A DNA stretch of 64,000 nt from NCBI RefSeq assembly GCF_000754805.1, contig NZ_KN150731.1, positions 603,351 to 667,350 of the forward strand. The letters run 5' to 3'. This document shows, piece after piece, positions 11,874-22,325 of the stretch (positions within the stretch are counted from its first letter, which is position 1; every line of letters begins with the position of its first letter). Made by a program: the position numbers and the translations under genes. The notes under the pieces were generated by a model. The model was given only the letters and a program-made list of their open reading frames with translations. It was not told where the DNA came from and did no database searches. The DNA comes from Yersinia frederiksenii ATCC 33641. Its GTDB lineage: Bacteria; Pseudomonadota; Gammaproteobacteria; Enterobacterales; Enterobacteriaceae.

Positions 11874-12815
11874 TCAATATCCCCGCACCACATCAACCAA
11901 CCCGACCGGTTCCCTGCCCGCTTCAATAGCATGGATGTTAGCGACCACCTGATCCATTGCCGCTTCAGGTAAGGTTACTGCGGCAATGTGCGGCGTAATG
12001 GTGATCCGCGGATGGCTCCAGAAAGGATGCATCGATGGTAAAGGCTCCTCGGCAAACACATCTAATGTCGCCGCCGCTATTTTGCCCGCACTCATCGCTG
12101 CCAATAAATCTCGCTCTAGCAGATGTGCACCGCGAGCAATATTGATGACATACGCATTAGCATTCAATTGTGAAAAGAGTGACCGATTAAGAATACCGGC
12201 CGTTTCTGGGGTATTCGGTAGCAGGTTAATTAACAATTGTGTCCCTTGAATGAACGCGGGCAACTTCTCTTTACCGGCAAAACTAGCCACACCATCAATA
12301 TTTTTGGGTGTTCGGCTCCAACAACGCACCGTAAAACCAAACTCAGCCAGTTTGTGAGCAACACTTTTGCCCAATACTCCTGCACCGAGAATACCTACTG
12401 TAAATCGGTCGTGCCGGTGCGGTTCCAGGGGCTGCCACTGTTTCTGTTGTTGTTGCAACTGATACTCATCCATTCGCCGAAAATAGCGTAAGACATTGGC
12501 AACGACATATTCCTGCATTTGCAACGACATTCCGGTATCTTCCAGCCGAATTAATGGCACTCCGGCAGGCAGTGTCCCTGGATAACGCCGTTCTTGATCC
12601 AAGATAGCATCCACACCGGCACCCAGAGCAAAAACCCCTTTTAGCTCAATACGCTTTGCCAGCATTTCTTGCGGGGGTTGCCAAACCAGTGCGTAATCCG
12701 CAGGTTGCGTATCACCACGTCGCCATTGCCTGATATTGGCTGTCGGTAGGCGAGATCGCAGCCCTAATAGCCACGGTTTTGCATCAACAAACGGATGATA
12801 AAAAATAATATTCAT
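11874..12815 (-). CDS. ghrA: Glyoxylate/hydroxypyruvate reductase A
   Basis: D-2-hydroxyacid dehydrogenase family enzyme of 313 residues that reduces glyoxylate and hydroxypyruvate with NADPH. The Rossmann motif GILGAGVLGKSVAHKLAEFG is followed by CWSRTPK, where the arginine fits NADPH preference. The catalytic Arg, Glu and His lie in INIARGAHL, VFAEEPLP and ITPHIAAVT. The ATG at 12815 follows AAGGAGCTGG and gives the E. coli N-terminus MNIIFYHP; the upstream in-frame extension is rejected. Confidence 0.94.
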   Translation of the reverse strand: MNIIFYHPFVDAKPWLLGLRSRLPTANIRQWRRGDTQPADYALVWQPPQEMLAKRIELKGVFALGAGVDAILDQERRYPGTLPAGVPLIRLEDTGMSLQMQEYVVANVLRYFRRMDEYQLQQQQKQWQPLEPHRHDRFTVGILGAGVLGKSVAHKLAEFGFTVRCWSRTPKNIDGVASFAGKEKLPAFIQGTQLLINLLPNTPETAGILNRSLFSQLNANAYVINIARGAHLLERDLLAAMSAGKIAAATLDVFAEEPLPSMHPFWSHPRITITPHIAAVTLPEAAMDQVVANIHAIEAGREPVGLVDVVRGY

Positions 12816-13026
12816 TATTTGCCAGCTCCTTGCGAAAGTGTCTGTTAGATTTCCGCGATTATGGTTGAGATGCAAGTGCTACTCGCCAGAAATGCCGATG
12901 AAATCAGCAAACTGCTGCAACTTTAACTAAACAGCAATAAAGCGTGCATAAGAGGGTTGACGCTGGGCGCACTTTTGCCTACATTACGCCGGTCAACGAC
13001 GCATAGCGTGGTTGTAGTAGTAACAC

Positions 13027-13116
13027 GGTGAGGTGTCTGAGTGGCTGAAGGAGCACGCCTGGAAAGTGTGTATACGCGTAAGCGTATCGAGGGTTCGAAC
13101 CCCTCCCTCACCGCCA
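13027..13116 (+). tRNA. tRNA-Ser (anticodon GGA), copy 1
   Basis: A 90-nt class II tRNA with the CCA encoded. The acceptor arm GGTGAGG pairs with CCTCACC, the anticodon loop reads CCTGGAAAG (GGA), and a long variable arm TACGC-GTAA-GCGTA is perfectly paired. The T arm is GAGGG-TTCGAAC-CCCTC. The sequence is close to E. coli serW/serX. A nearly identical copy lies 1.4 kb downstream in the same orientation. Confidence 0.96.
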
Positions 13117-13403
13117 TATTAAAGTCGTCAATAAGCGGCAATCGATGGCAAGCTTGGTGTTTTTCCCCAAGGCCTGTTATTCAGATTGCCGTTTTTTTTC
13201 TTTCTCCGCTCTCCTTTCTTGACATGCTCGGCTATTCCAAACCTTCCCTTGTTATTCCATATAAAGTTCACTCTAAACTAGCAACAACCTACCCTATCCA
13301 TTCTGTATCCCATCTATTATTAATTGACTATGCTGGCGGCCAAAATTACATGCTACAAGATAGTTTATATCCCCCAAAAATATAAACTGCAAAGGTATAA
13401 AGC

Positions 13404-14288
13404 ATGAAGCTATATATGAGTTCACTATTATTAATATTTGGTTTTAGTTCTGTATTTGCCTCCCCGCTGATTGTTGCCCATCGGGCAGGAACCGCTGACC
13501 ATCCAGAAAATACTCATCACGCCATCAGTATGGCACTACATAATAAAGCCGATGTTGTGTGGCTAAGCATTCAATTTAGTCAAGAAGGTATTCCCGTGTT
13601 ATATCGTCCCAGTGACCTCAAAGAACTGACTAATGGCCACGGGCGGGTCTCTAGCTATTCTTGGCAAGACTTACAGCAATTAGATGCTGCCTATACCTTT
13701 AATATTCAAGGTCAATACATTTATCGCGGACGAGGAATAAACATACCGTCATTACGAGAAATAATGCTGTCCTATCCCGATACAAATTTTATTCTTGACA
13801 TTAAATCACCGGATGCGGATCCCGCCATCATAGCGAAAACACTCGAAAATTTAATAATAGAGACTCGCGCTCTTGATCGGGTGACTTTCTACTCCACCGA
13901 AAAAAAATATCTCATGGCACTGCCTGAATACATTAATAAATATGAATTCCGTAATCTGACCAGAAAAATATTGACTAATGCCATTATGGCCGATGACTGC
14001 AAAATAATGAAAATACCAGAAGGCACATTAAACGATGGTGCAAATAAGCATCATGCATTTGAATTAAAACGTGATGTCAAAGTTGTCGAAAAGTTTACCC
14101 TGGGCAGAGGTTCATCACGAGCACAGCTGATTTGGAATCAACAAGCCATGGCCTGCTTTAAAATAAATAATGACACTAAAGTTCTGCTGATCGGCATAAA
14201 TTCTAATGAGGACTACCAATTAGCTGCTGCACTGGGAGCCGATTATGTAATGGTGGACTCTCCTGCTGCCGCCAGATATTGGCGTTAA
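13404..14288 (+). CDS. Exported glycerophosphodiester phosphodiesterase-like protein with altered active site
   Basis: A 294-residue protein with a Sec signal peptide (cleavage probably after FASP or VFA around residues 19-20), so it is likely periplasmic. The GDPD TIM-barrel start is visible: VAHRAGTADHPENTHHA carries the catalytic His-Arg and the PENT motif. However, the next metal-binding strand, normally E-x-D, reads WLSIQ, and the following His-Asp reads Arg-Pro (LYRPSD). Asp replaces Glu in FILDIKSPD. It may be a pseudoenzyme or a distant subfamily with another substrate. It lies between two identical-strand tRNA-Ser genes and is more AT-rich than its neighbours. Confidence 0.75.
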   Translation: MKLYMSSLLLIFGFSSVFASPLIVAHRAGTADHPENTHHAISMALHNKADVVWLSIQFSQEGIPVLYRPSDLKELTNGHGRVSSYSWQDLQQLDAAYTFNIQGQYIYRGRGINIPSLREIMLSYPDTNFILDIKSPDADPAIIAKTLENLIIETRALDRVTFYSTEKKYLMALPEYINKYEFRNLTRKILTNAIMADDCKIMKIPEGTLNDGANKHHAFELKRDVKVVEKFTLGRGSSRAQLIWNQQAMACFKINNDTKVLLIGINSNEDYQLAAALGADYVMVDSPAAARYWR

Positions 14289-14427
14289 GTGAGCATAATT
14301 CGCCTGTGAAATCTTCTATATGAGTGCAGAATAACCAGATGACAAACAACGAATAAATACTACTTGACCATCCGGCTGCTGGTCACTATAGTACCGCCCC
14401 GTTGCAGTGCTTAGCGCGGTAACGTAC

Positions 14428-14517
14428 GGTGAGGTGTCTGAGTGGCTGAAGGAGCACGCCTGGAAAGTGTGTATACGCGTAAGTGTATCGAGGGTTCGAA
14501 CCCCTCTCTCACCGCCA
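14428..14517 (+). tRNA. tRNA-Ser (anticodon GGA), copy 2
   Basis: A 90-nt class II tRNA differing from copy 1 at two positions. One is in the variable arm (AAGTGTA rather than AAGCGTA) and one in the acceptor 3' strand (TCTCACC rather than CCTCACC). Both changes turn a Watson-Crick pair into G-U, so folding is kept. CCA is encoded and a strong terminator follows. Confidence 0.96.
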
Positions 14518-14528
14518 TATTCGAGCGA

Positions 14529-14560
14529 AAGGCTCTGACGAAAGTCAGAGCCTTTTTCTT
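14529..14560 (+). terminator. Terminator after second tRNA-Ser
   Basis: A perfect stem GGCTCTGAC / GTCAGAGCC with a GAAA tetraloop is followed by CTTTTTCTTT. It ends the tRNA transcript and lies just before the convergent diguanylate cyclase gene. Confidence 0.9.
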
Positions 14561-14586
14561 TACTTCCCAACCTAATATCCGCGCAA

Positions 14587-15723
14587 TCATGACGGACGTC
14601 GGCGCTTCTCTTTCGCAATACGATCCCCCAGTGGGGAAAATGGCATTAAGCGGCTATAAACCACTTGATTGCGGCCTTGATTCTTCGCTTGATACAGTGC
14701 CTCGTCGGTCATTTTCAATGCTTTTAACATCGACATTCCAGGCAAATACAGAGACGCGCCAATGGAAATGGTCACCTTAATCTTTCGCCCATCAGGCACT
14801 TCTACCGTTAAATCCTCAACGCGCTGCCGAATACGCTCAGCAACCACTTTAATTGCCTGCGGCTCATGGCGATGAGTGATAATAATAAACTCCTCACCGC
14901 CATAGCGACCAACAAAATCCTCATCCCTAACCGTTGTCATTAATAACTTGCCAACCGCTGTCAGCAATACATCACCGCCGTTATGTCCATAGGTATCATT
15001 CACTGATTTAAAATGGTCAAGATCTAAAATCATCAAGCCACACGCCTGACGACGGTTGTGAATGGCTTTCAACCGATAATCAACACTAGCTCGGTTATTC
15101 AATTGAGTTAATTTGTCGATATTGACCCGGCTCTTCATCGAAAAATAGGCGTAGATATGCCGCTCTTTAAAATTCAATGCATGATAACAAATAGACAAAC
15201 AGAGCACTGAAATCAGTTGATATACCATGACCTGAGCCCAGGTAAGTGATTGTGGCACTAATAAATAAGCGGCGATCATTCTGTAAATCGCAATTAAAAT
15301 AATCGTCATGTAAAAGATACGACTATTTTTACTTTCCCATACCTTGGAGAATAAAAGAGGAATAAAAGCTATTGTTATTAGAATGTTATCTAAGGTAACC
15401 CAACCGGTAAAGGCAAAATTCATTGCCAGTGCCGTCAAGCCACTGAGCCAGCCACCATAAAATGTGACCAAAATAATCGGGATCAACTCGAAACTGTAAA
15501 AGAATGAACCGGAAATAATCCATTGGTCTTGATTAAGATAGAGTGAAACAAACCCTGCAACAAGGCCAAACACAATGCGTTTCCAAATGTCACCATCGTA
15601 AGAAAAAGCACTATTTTTACTTAAGGCAAAGTAACTAATAGAGAGTGTTGCATAGATTACACAAGCATCTCGATATAGCGTTGACAGAGAGTCTAATTCA
15701 CTCATGGCGTCGCTGCAGTCCAT
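14587..15723 (-). CDS. Membrane-bound diguanylate cyclase (GGDEF)
   Basis: A 378-residue inner-membrane protein that should make cyclic di-GMP from two GTP. The first ~190 residues form about six hydrophobic segments resembling a 5TM-LYT sensor. The C-terminal GGDEF domain has LDLDHFKSVNDTYGHNGGD (metal and substrate residues) and the active-site loop GRYGGEEF. The inhibitory I-site RxxD is present as RDED, five residues before GGEEF, so product inhibition is expected. No EAL domain follows. Two start codons are possible (15723 or 15705) and neither has a strong ribosome site. Confidence 0.88.
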   Translation of the reverse strand: MDCSDAMSELDSLSTLYRDACVIYATLSISYFALSKNSAFSYDGDIWKRIVFGLVAGFVSLYLNQDQWIISGSFFYSFELIPIILVTFYGGWLSGLTALAMNFAFTGWVTLDNILITIAFIPLLFSKVWESKNSRIFYMTIILIAIYRMIAAYLLVPQSLTWAQVMVYQLISVLCLSICYHALNFKERHIYAYFSMKSRVNIDKLTQLNNRASVDYRLKAIHNRRQACGLMILDLDHFKSVNDTYGHNGGDVLLTAVGKLLMTTVRDEDFVGRYGGEEFIIITHRHEPQAIKVVAERIRQRVEDLTVEVPDGRKIKVTISIGASLYLPGMSMLKALKMTDEALYQAKNQGRNQVVYSRLMPFSPLGDRIAKEKRRRPS

Positions 15724-16265
15724 TGAATTTTAAGTGTTGATTTTGAAAGATATTGATGTTGCCAACTGACCACTGACATGAGTTCGCTTTTTAATTTGAA
15801 GTCATCCATTAGAATCCCTAAATATTTAATGTGGAAATAGCTCTAGTTCTAATCTAAATTTTAGCTGCGAGATAGCCTTTATTCCCAAATAATTTCATTA
15901 TGCAACTTACTTCTATCTTTAGGTAACAAGATATCTCCTAATCACTCAATTCTCATCTGGCAGCGCCTGGTTTAACAGTACTTAATGCTTATTATTCAGT
16001 TTCTGTCATTTGAGGCGGATAAACAGTGCTATAGGGGATAATAGCTACTTTTGATTTAGTCATAGCGGAAATTCTCTTGCCAGCGGTGAATATGTTCATT
16101 TAAACCCGGTTATAAAACCGGCAGTTATCTAAATTTCTGTCAGAGATTGATATACATCTAGATCTGATCCTGAGAATTGGCGTATCGTTGCTATTAGCTA
16201 CTCGAGACGGACCCATATTGGCCCGCCATTTATTTTGTCTTTTCTTTATTTGGTTTGCACCTTAG
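15724..16265. other. Intergenic region between GGDEF gene and dauA
   Basis: A 542-bp divergent gap, AT-rich and without an ORF that I can support. It must hold promoters for the diguanylate cyclase gene and dauA. I see no tRNA, repeat or convincing operator. Confidence 0.5.
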
Positions 16266-17975
16266 ATGAAAACGCACGGAATTAACGGCATTAGGCCGTT
16301 CAGCGCGCTTATTGACGCTTGCTGGCGAGAAAAATATACATTTCAAAGACTTATCAAAGATATAATTGCCGGTGTTACCGTCGGTATTATTGCCATCCCC
16401 TTGGCTATGGCACTGGCGATTGCCAGTGGTGTCCCCCCACAATACGGTTTATATACCTCGGCTATCGCCGGGATTGTTATTGCTGTCAGTGGGGGGTCGC
16501 GATATAGCGTATCGGGCCCGACTGCCGCCTTCGTGGTTATTCTTTATCCCGTTTCACAGCAATTTGGTTTGGCCGGTTTATTATTGGCCACATTAATATC
16601 AGGGATATTTTTATTATGCATGGGATTAGGGCGACTCGGCCGCTTAATCGAATATATTCCATTGTCTGTGACTCTGGGTTTTACCTCAGGAATTGGTATC
16701 ACCATTGCGACCATGCAAGTGAAGGACTTCTTTGGTCTACACATGGAGGAAGTGCCTGAAAACTATGTTGGCAAAGTTACAGCACTCGCACAATCACTGC
16801 CAACCATCAACGTCAGTGATACGTTAATTGCCACAGTCACATTGATGGTATTGATTTTGTGGCCACGATTAAAATTAAAGTTACCGGGTCACTTACCCGC
16901 TCTGGTCGCGGGTACTGCCGTTATGGGTCTGTTATCACTGTTTGATCATCAGGTTGCCACTATCGGTTCACGTTTTGGCTATTTGCTGGCTGATGGCACC
17001 CAAGGCCACGGCATCCCCCCTATTTTGCCGCAGTTTGTCCTACCCTGGCACCTTCCTGCCGCCAATGGGCAAGAATTTGTCCTGAACTGGGCCACCTTAT
17101 CTGCACTACTCCCGGCGGCCTTTTCGATGGCCATGTTAGGGGCGATTGAGTCATTGTTATGTGCAGTGGTACTTGATGGCATGACAGGGCAAAAACATCA
17201 TTCAAATAGTGAATTGGTGGGACAAGGATTGGGCAACATGGTCGCACCGTTCTTTGGCGGCATCACCGCCACCGCGGCCATTGCACGCTCAGCGGCCAAC
17301 GTCCGCGCGGGGGCAACGTCACCAGTTTCCGCTATTGTCCATGCCCTGCTGGTGTTGCTGGCTTTACTGGTTCTGGCGCCGATGCTGTCTTATCTGCCAT
17401 TAGCAGCCATGGCTTCTTTGCTGTTAATTGTGGCCTGGAACATGAGTGAGGCGCACAAAGTTGTCGACTTACTGCGGCGTGGCCCCAAAGATGACATCAT
17501 CGTGATGCTGCTGTGCATGAGTCTGACGGTATTATTCGACATGGTGATTGCCATTACTGTGGGTATTGTGTTGGCCTCATTGCTCTTTATGCGCCGCATC
17601 GCTCGTATGACGCGCCTAAGTGAAATACCGGCAGAGTTGAATGAGCACACCTTGATCTTGCGGGTTAATGGGCCACTATTTTTCGCCGCCGCGGAGCGCA
17701 TATTTAGCGAGTTATTGAGCCGTAGTGAACATTACGAAACGATTATTCTGCAATGGGATGCCGTACCGGTTCTGGATGCCGGTGGTCTAAATGCGTTCCT
17801 GCGCTTCACTGAGGCCCTGAATGAAAATCAGCAACTCATCATCACAGATATACCTTTCCAGCCGCTAAAGACGCTGGCAAGAGCTAGAGTACAGCCGATT
17901 GAAGGTAAGTTGAGTTTCTATGGCTCACTGCCAGAAGCCTTGGACGTATTACGCGCGAAGGCTGAGTCCGTTTAA
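16266..17975 (+). CDS. dauA: C4-dicarboxylate/anion transporter DauA (SulP family)
   Basis: A 569-residue SulP carrier of the inner membrane. E. coli DauA (YchM) takes up succinate and other C4-dicarboxylates at acidic pH. The SulP signature is visible early as [25 protein letters not shown], followed by [17 protein letters not shown]. About 14 membrane spans precede a C-terminal STAS domain (from about residue 440, [17 protein letters not shown] and [12 protein letters not shown]). Length is close to the 559 residues of E. coli. A bidirectional terminator separates it from kdsA. Confidence 0.9.
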   Translation: MKTHGINGIRPFSALIDACWREKYTFQRLIKDIIAGVTVGIIAIPLAMALAIASGVPPQYGLYTSAIAGIVIAVSGGSRYSVSGPTAAFVVILYPVSQQFGLAGLLLATLISGIFLLCMGLGRLGRLIEYIPLSVTLGFTSGIGITIATMQVKDFFGLHMEEVPENYVGKVTALAQSLPTINVSDTLIATVTLMVLILWPRLKLKLPGHLPALVAGTAVMGLLSLFDHQVATIGSRFGYLLADGTQGHGIPPILPQFVLPWHLPAANGQEFVLNWATLSALLPAAFSMAMLGAIESLLCAVVLDGMTGQKHHSNSELVGQGLGNMVAPFFGGITATAAIARSAANVRAGATSPVSAIVHALLVLLALLVLAPMLSYLPLAAMASLLLIVAWNMSEAHKVVDLLRRGPKDDIIVMLLCMSLTVLFDMVIAITVGIVLASLLFMRRIARMTRLSEIPAELNEHTLILRVNGPLFFAAAERIFSELLSRSEHYETIILQWDAVPVLDAGGLNAFLRFTEALNENQQLIITDIPFQPLKTLARARVQPIEGKLSFYGSLPEALDVLRAKAESV

Positions 17976-17994
17976 CGCCATTGTTATGGTGATC

Positions 17995-18032
17995 AAAAAA
18001 GGCAGTGTAGATAGCTACACTGCCTTTATTTA
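17995..18032. terminator. Bidirectional terminator between dauA and kdsA
   Basis: The perfect stem GGCAGTGTAG / CTACACTGCC (18001-18010 with 18015-18024) is flanked by six A residues on the left and TTTATTTATT on the right. It serves both converging transcripts. Confidence 0.9.
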
Positions 18033-18064
18033 TTCACCCAGGCATAATCGCCGAGGATATAAGG

Positions 18065-18949
<885 letters not shown>

Positions 18950-19031
18950 TTAATGACAGCAGCCTGGCCGCACAAATGGCGCAATACATCTGCGGCCCCA
19001 TGCAGCGCCACAGCCACTGTAGAAAAGAGAA

Positions 19032-19841
19032 TCAGTGCAATGTCACTCGCTGTTGTTCAATGGAATGGATCTGCATTTTTATCATTTCAGCGATAGGGTC
19101 TTCCGGGCACTGTTCAACAAAATAGCTTAAATCCGAGATAGCAATGTGATTGCAATCCAGTTGGGCATAAATCAGGCCGCGGTCGCGGATTTCATACGGG
19201 TCATCGGGATCAAAAGCCAACACCGCTTCACTGGCCCGCAAGGCCAGCTCCATCTGCTTCTCTTCCATTAACGCCGCTTTCAACGTGTCGAGCATTTTGC
19301 GTACAATCAGTGTATTTTCCGCTTCCTCCAAATCTTCATCTTCCAATTCGGCACTCAGCCCCAGATTACCCTTGATCCACACTTCCAGCACATGCTCGTT
19401 CAGTGTTTCACCGTTCAGTGGGTTAATCAGCCACATCTCTTCATCTAGCCAATCGGCACGAAGAATTAATTGGGTTGGGAAAATCACAGGCATCAGCGGT
19501 AAGTCCAACTGATGCGCAATATGCAAGAAAATAACCCCCAGCGACACCGGAGTCCCCTGCCGTTTATCCAGCACTTTATCCAGCCAGATGGCATCAGACA
19601 GGCGATAAACACCCCCTGCACCGCCAAATTTCCATTGGCGGTAAAACAGATCGATAAGCACTTCTAATTGCTGATCCTGATTGAGCCCCTCGGGCATCGC
19701 AGCCTTGGCATCATCGACCAGCTGTTGCAGTTGATTGCGCACATCAGCCAGTGGAAAATTCTGTCGAATCTCCTGGGTAACCAGTAGCACCCCCTCACAC
19801 AGGGACGCGTTGTTAAATTCGAAATCAGCAATGCGACTCAT
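19032..19841 (-). CDS. sirB1: SirB1 family protein (YchA), transglutaminase-like and TPR
   Basis: A 269-residue cytoplasmic protein of the SirB1/YchA family. The N-terminal part resembles the transglutaminase-like fold (VYRLSDAIWLDKVLDKRQGTPVSLGVIFLHIAHQL is the diagnostic region). The C-terminal part has TPR-like helices (ALRASEAVLAFDPDDPYEIRDRGLI). Named from a Salmonella invasion regulator screen, its real role is unknown. Its ATG overlaps the sirB2 stop by 4 bp, indicating translational coupling. Confidence 0.92.
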   Translation of the reverse strand: MSRIADFEFNNASLCEGVLLVTQEIRQNFPLADVRNQLQQLVDDAKAAMPEGLNQDQQLEVLIDLFYRQWKFGGAGGVYRLSDAIWLDKVLDKRQGTPVSLGVIFLHIAHQLDLPLMPVIFPTQLILRADWLDEEMWLINPLNGETLNEHVLEVWIKGNLGLSAELEDEDLEEAENTLIVRKMLDTLKAALMEEKQMELALRASEAVLAFDPDDPYEIRDRGLIYAQLDCNHIAISDLSYFVEQCPEDPIAEMIKMQIHSIEQQRVTLH

Positions 19842-20239
19842 AGATATCCCATCAGCAGTGGTAACTTAGTTGTTGCCAGTTTGACAATTAAATACAGGCA
19901 ACCCAATGCGAGTATAAAAGCAAGCCAGCGACTTTTCTGGCTGCGGGTTCGCTTACCTAATGCAACATAGCCAAGCAGGATATAGATAATAACGCCAAAC
20001 AGCTTTTCAGTCAGCCATGTTCCTTGCGGACTGAAAGGATAAAATCCGGTAATAAAAATTAATACAATGCCGCTGACAAACAGCAGCGTATCATTGATAT
20101 GCGGCGTTATCTTTACCCAGCGTTTATCCATCATCGCTGAACCACGACATTTCCAGAAGAAACGTAGCACGAACAACGTAATACTGATGACCACAGTGAG
20201 TAAATGCAAATACTTCATGGCGATGTAATCAATCCACAT
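19838..20239 (-). CDS. sirB2: SirB2 family inner-membrane protein
   Basis: A 133-residue protein with four hydrophobic segments, matching SirB2 (YchQ). The KYLHLLTVVISITLFVLRFFW opening and the LLFVSGIVLI segment are typical. Function unknown. It lies between prmC (124 bp upstream) and sirB1 (4-bp overlap), an arrangement conserved in enterobacteria. Confidence 0.9.
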   Translation of the reverse strand: MWIDYIAMKYLHLLTVVISITLFVLRFFWKCRGSAMMDKRWVKITPHINDTLLFVSGIVLIFITGFYPFSPQGTWLTEKLFGVIIYILLGYVALGKRTRSQKSRWLAFILALGCLYLIVKLATTKLPLLMGYL

Positions 20240-20363
20240 GACTTCGCTTCCTTATTTTACCCATATTGATTGGTATTGCAGCCATCTCAGCCGCCTTACT
20301 CGTGACATTGGGTATATGATAATTATTCATCGCTGTTTATGTATTCAGTACAGAAATTCGCTT

Positions 20364-21212
20364 TTAATGGCAATGTTCTTGATTAACCCGCCACTGCCCA
20401 AGTGTGACACGATCATTATTACCATAATCTTTATACGTCATTACAGCACTAAATCCGGCATTCTTAAGTAATTTCTGTACCGCCTGCGCTTGCTGCCAAC
20501 CATGTTCCAGCATCAACCAGCCTCCCGCCTCTAAATATGCCGGTGACTGACGAATAATCTCAGCCAAATCTGCCAGCCCTTCAGCAGGGGCCACCAGTGC
20601 GCTGTGCGGTTCATAGCGAACATCACCTTGGTTAAGGTGGGGATCATTAGCATCAATATAAGGGGGATTACTGACAATCAGCGTAAATAGTCCGCTCACT
20701 GATTCAAACCAGCTACTTTGCAGAAAATGCACATTATTGATTGCGAGTTTTTCGGCATTATGCCGAGCCAGCGCCACGGCATCGGCTTTAATATCACCGC
20801 CGACCACTGAGCAATCTGGGCGCTCGCTGGCGATCGCTAAAGCAATAGCGCCGGTGCCGGTGCCTAAATCCAAAATGCGGCAAGGCGTGGCGGGTAGATG
20901 AGCCAACGCCTGCTCCACCAAACATTCGGTATCCGGGCGCGGAATCAATGTGGCGCAGGAGACACTCAATGGTAGCGACCAGAATTCGCGCTCGCCAACC
21001 AAATAAGCTACCGGCTCCCCCTGCTCACGACGCGCAGCCAATGGCTCCAATACTGCTAATTGCTCAGTCGTCAGCACTGTTTCACCGAAAGCCAACAAAT
21101 AGGTGCGCGGTCGCCCGGTGACAAAACTCAACAGAATTTCGGCATCGCGCTTCGGGCTGTCACTTTGGTTAAAACGGGCTGCCGCTAACGACAGCCACTG
21201 CTGATAATCCAT
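20364..21212 (-). CDS. prmC: Release factor glutamine methyltransferase PrmC
   Basis: A 282-residue class I SAM methyltransferase that N5-methylates the glutamine of the GGQ motif in release factors RF1 and RF2. The SAM site is ILDLGTGTGAIALAIASE and the catalytic NPPY motif is at residues 182-185 (VSNPPYIDANDP). An N-terminal helical release-factor-binding domain precedes. Its ATG overlaps the prfA stop (TAATG), so the enzyme is translationally coupled to its substrate. Confidence 0.96.
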   Translation of the reverse strand: MDYQQWLSLAAARFNQSDSPKRDAEILLSFVTGRPRTYLLAFGETVLTTEQLAVLEPLAARREQGEPVAYLVGEREFWSLPLSVSCATLIPRPDTECLVEQALAHLPATPCRILDLGTGTGAIALAIASERPDCSVVGGDIKADAVALARHNAEKLAINNVHFLQSSWFESVSGLFTLIVSNPPYIDANDPHLNQGDVRYEPHSALVAPAEGLADLAEIIRQSPAYLEAGGWLMLEHGWQQAQAVQKLLKNAGFSAVMTYKDYGNNDRVTLGQWRVNQEHCH

Positions 21213-22294
21213 TAGTCTTGCTCAGACAACGCAGAGAGCTGATCAGCTTGATATTCCTGCACAATTGGCTGGATCAACATATCCAATTTACCTTCCATCA
21301 CTTCATCCAGACGATACAGTGTCAGGTTGATACGATGGTCAGTGACACGCCCCTGCGGGAAGTTATAGGTACGATTGCGGTCTGAACGATCGCCAGAACC
21401 TAACAGGTTGCGACGTTCAGAAGCTTCCGCCAACTGACGTTTTTGCATTTCTGCCGCACGGATACGTGCGCCCAACACTGACATTGCCTTAGCTTTGTTC
21501 TTATGTTGCGAGCGCTCATCCTGGCACTCCACCACAATCCCGGTTGGAATATGGGTAATACGAATGGCCGAATCCGTGGTGTTAACATGCTGACCACCGG
21601 CACCTGACGAGCGGAAAGTATCAATACGCAAATCACCGGCGTTGATCTCTGGCATCTCCGCTTCAGGAATAGCAGGCATCACCGCAACAGTGCAGGCCGA
21701 GGTATGAATACGGCCTTGTGATTCGGTTTCGGGTACACGCTGGACACGGTGACCGCCAGACTCAAATTTCAACTGGCCAAAGACACCGTCACCGGAAACC
21801 TTGGCAATGACTTCTTTATAACCGCCATGCTCACCTTCACTGGCGCTCATGATTTCAACTTTCCAACGGCGCGCTTCGGCATAACGGCTATACATACGGA
21901 ACATGTCACCGGCAAAAATGGCCGCTTCGTCACCACCGGTCCCGGCGCGAATCTCCAGGAAGCAATCACGTTCATCATCAGGGTCTTTGGGTAGCAATAA
22001 CAGTTGTAATTGTTGTTCCAACTCTTCACTACGCGCTTTGGCTTCTTTTAGTTCTTCCTGTGCCATTTCACGCATTTCAGGATCTTCGAGCATCATTTCT
22101 GCGGCGTCGAGATCATCTTGCACGCTGCGCCATTCTTTAAAACAGCGAGTGACATCCGTCAATTGCGCATATTCACGTGATAACGCGCGGAAACGGTCTT
22201 GATCGGCAATAACGCTGGCATCGCCAAGGTGCGCCAACACTTCTTCGTGGCGCTCTTGTAACGCTTCCAGTTTGGCAACAATAGAAGACTTCAT
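21212..22294 (-). CDS. prfA: Peptide chain release factor 1
   Basis: A 360-residue RF1 that reads UAA and UAG and triggers peptide release. The codon-recognition PxT motif reads PET in [14 protein letters not shown], where E. coli has PAT. The GGQ motif is at residues 233-235 in [15 protein letters not shown]. Length equals E. coli RF1. It lies 31 bp after hemA and overlaps prmC by one base. Confidence 0.97.
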   Translation of the reverse strand: MKSSIVAKLEALQERHEEVLAHLGDASVIADQDRFRALSREYAQLTDVTRCFKEWRSVQDDLDAAEMMLEDPEMREMAQEELKEAKARSEELEQQLQLLLLPKDPDDERDCFLEIRAGTGGDEAAIFAGDMFRMYSRYAEARRWKVEIMSASEGEHGGYKEVIAKVSGDGVFGQLKFESGGHRVQRVPETESQGRIHTSACTVAVMPAIPEAEMPEINAGDLRIDTFRSSGAGGQHVNTTDSAIRITHIPTGIVVECQDERSQHKNKAKAMSVLGARIRAAEMQKRQLAEASERRNLLGSGDRSDRNRTYNFPQGRVTDHRINLTLYRLDEVMEGKLDMLIQPIVQEYQADQLSALSEQD

Positions 22295-22325
22295 CCGTGG
22301 TTTTAAACCCTGTAATTAGAGGAAA

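Noticed and set aside
12861..12926. Tiny ORF (about 21 codons, MVEMQVLLARNADEI) upstream of ghrA on the plus strand
   Set aside because: No ribosome site and no recognised family; it lies in a promoter region and may be chance.
13041..13385. ORF starting inside the first tRNA-Ser gene
   Set aside because: Its N-terminus is a translation of tRNA sequence, and the same frame appears at the second tRNA; it is an artefact.
14316..14780. ORFs crossing the second tRNA-Ser and its terminator on both strands
   Set aside because: They are read-through of tRNA and terminator DNA and overlap the diguanylate cyclase end.
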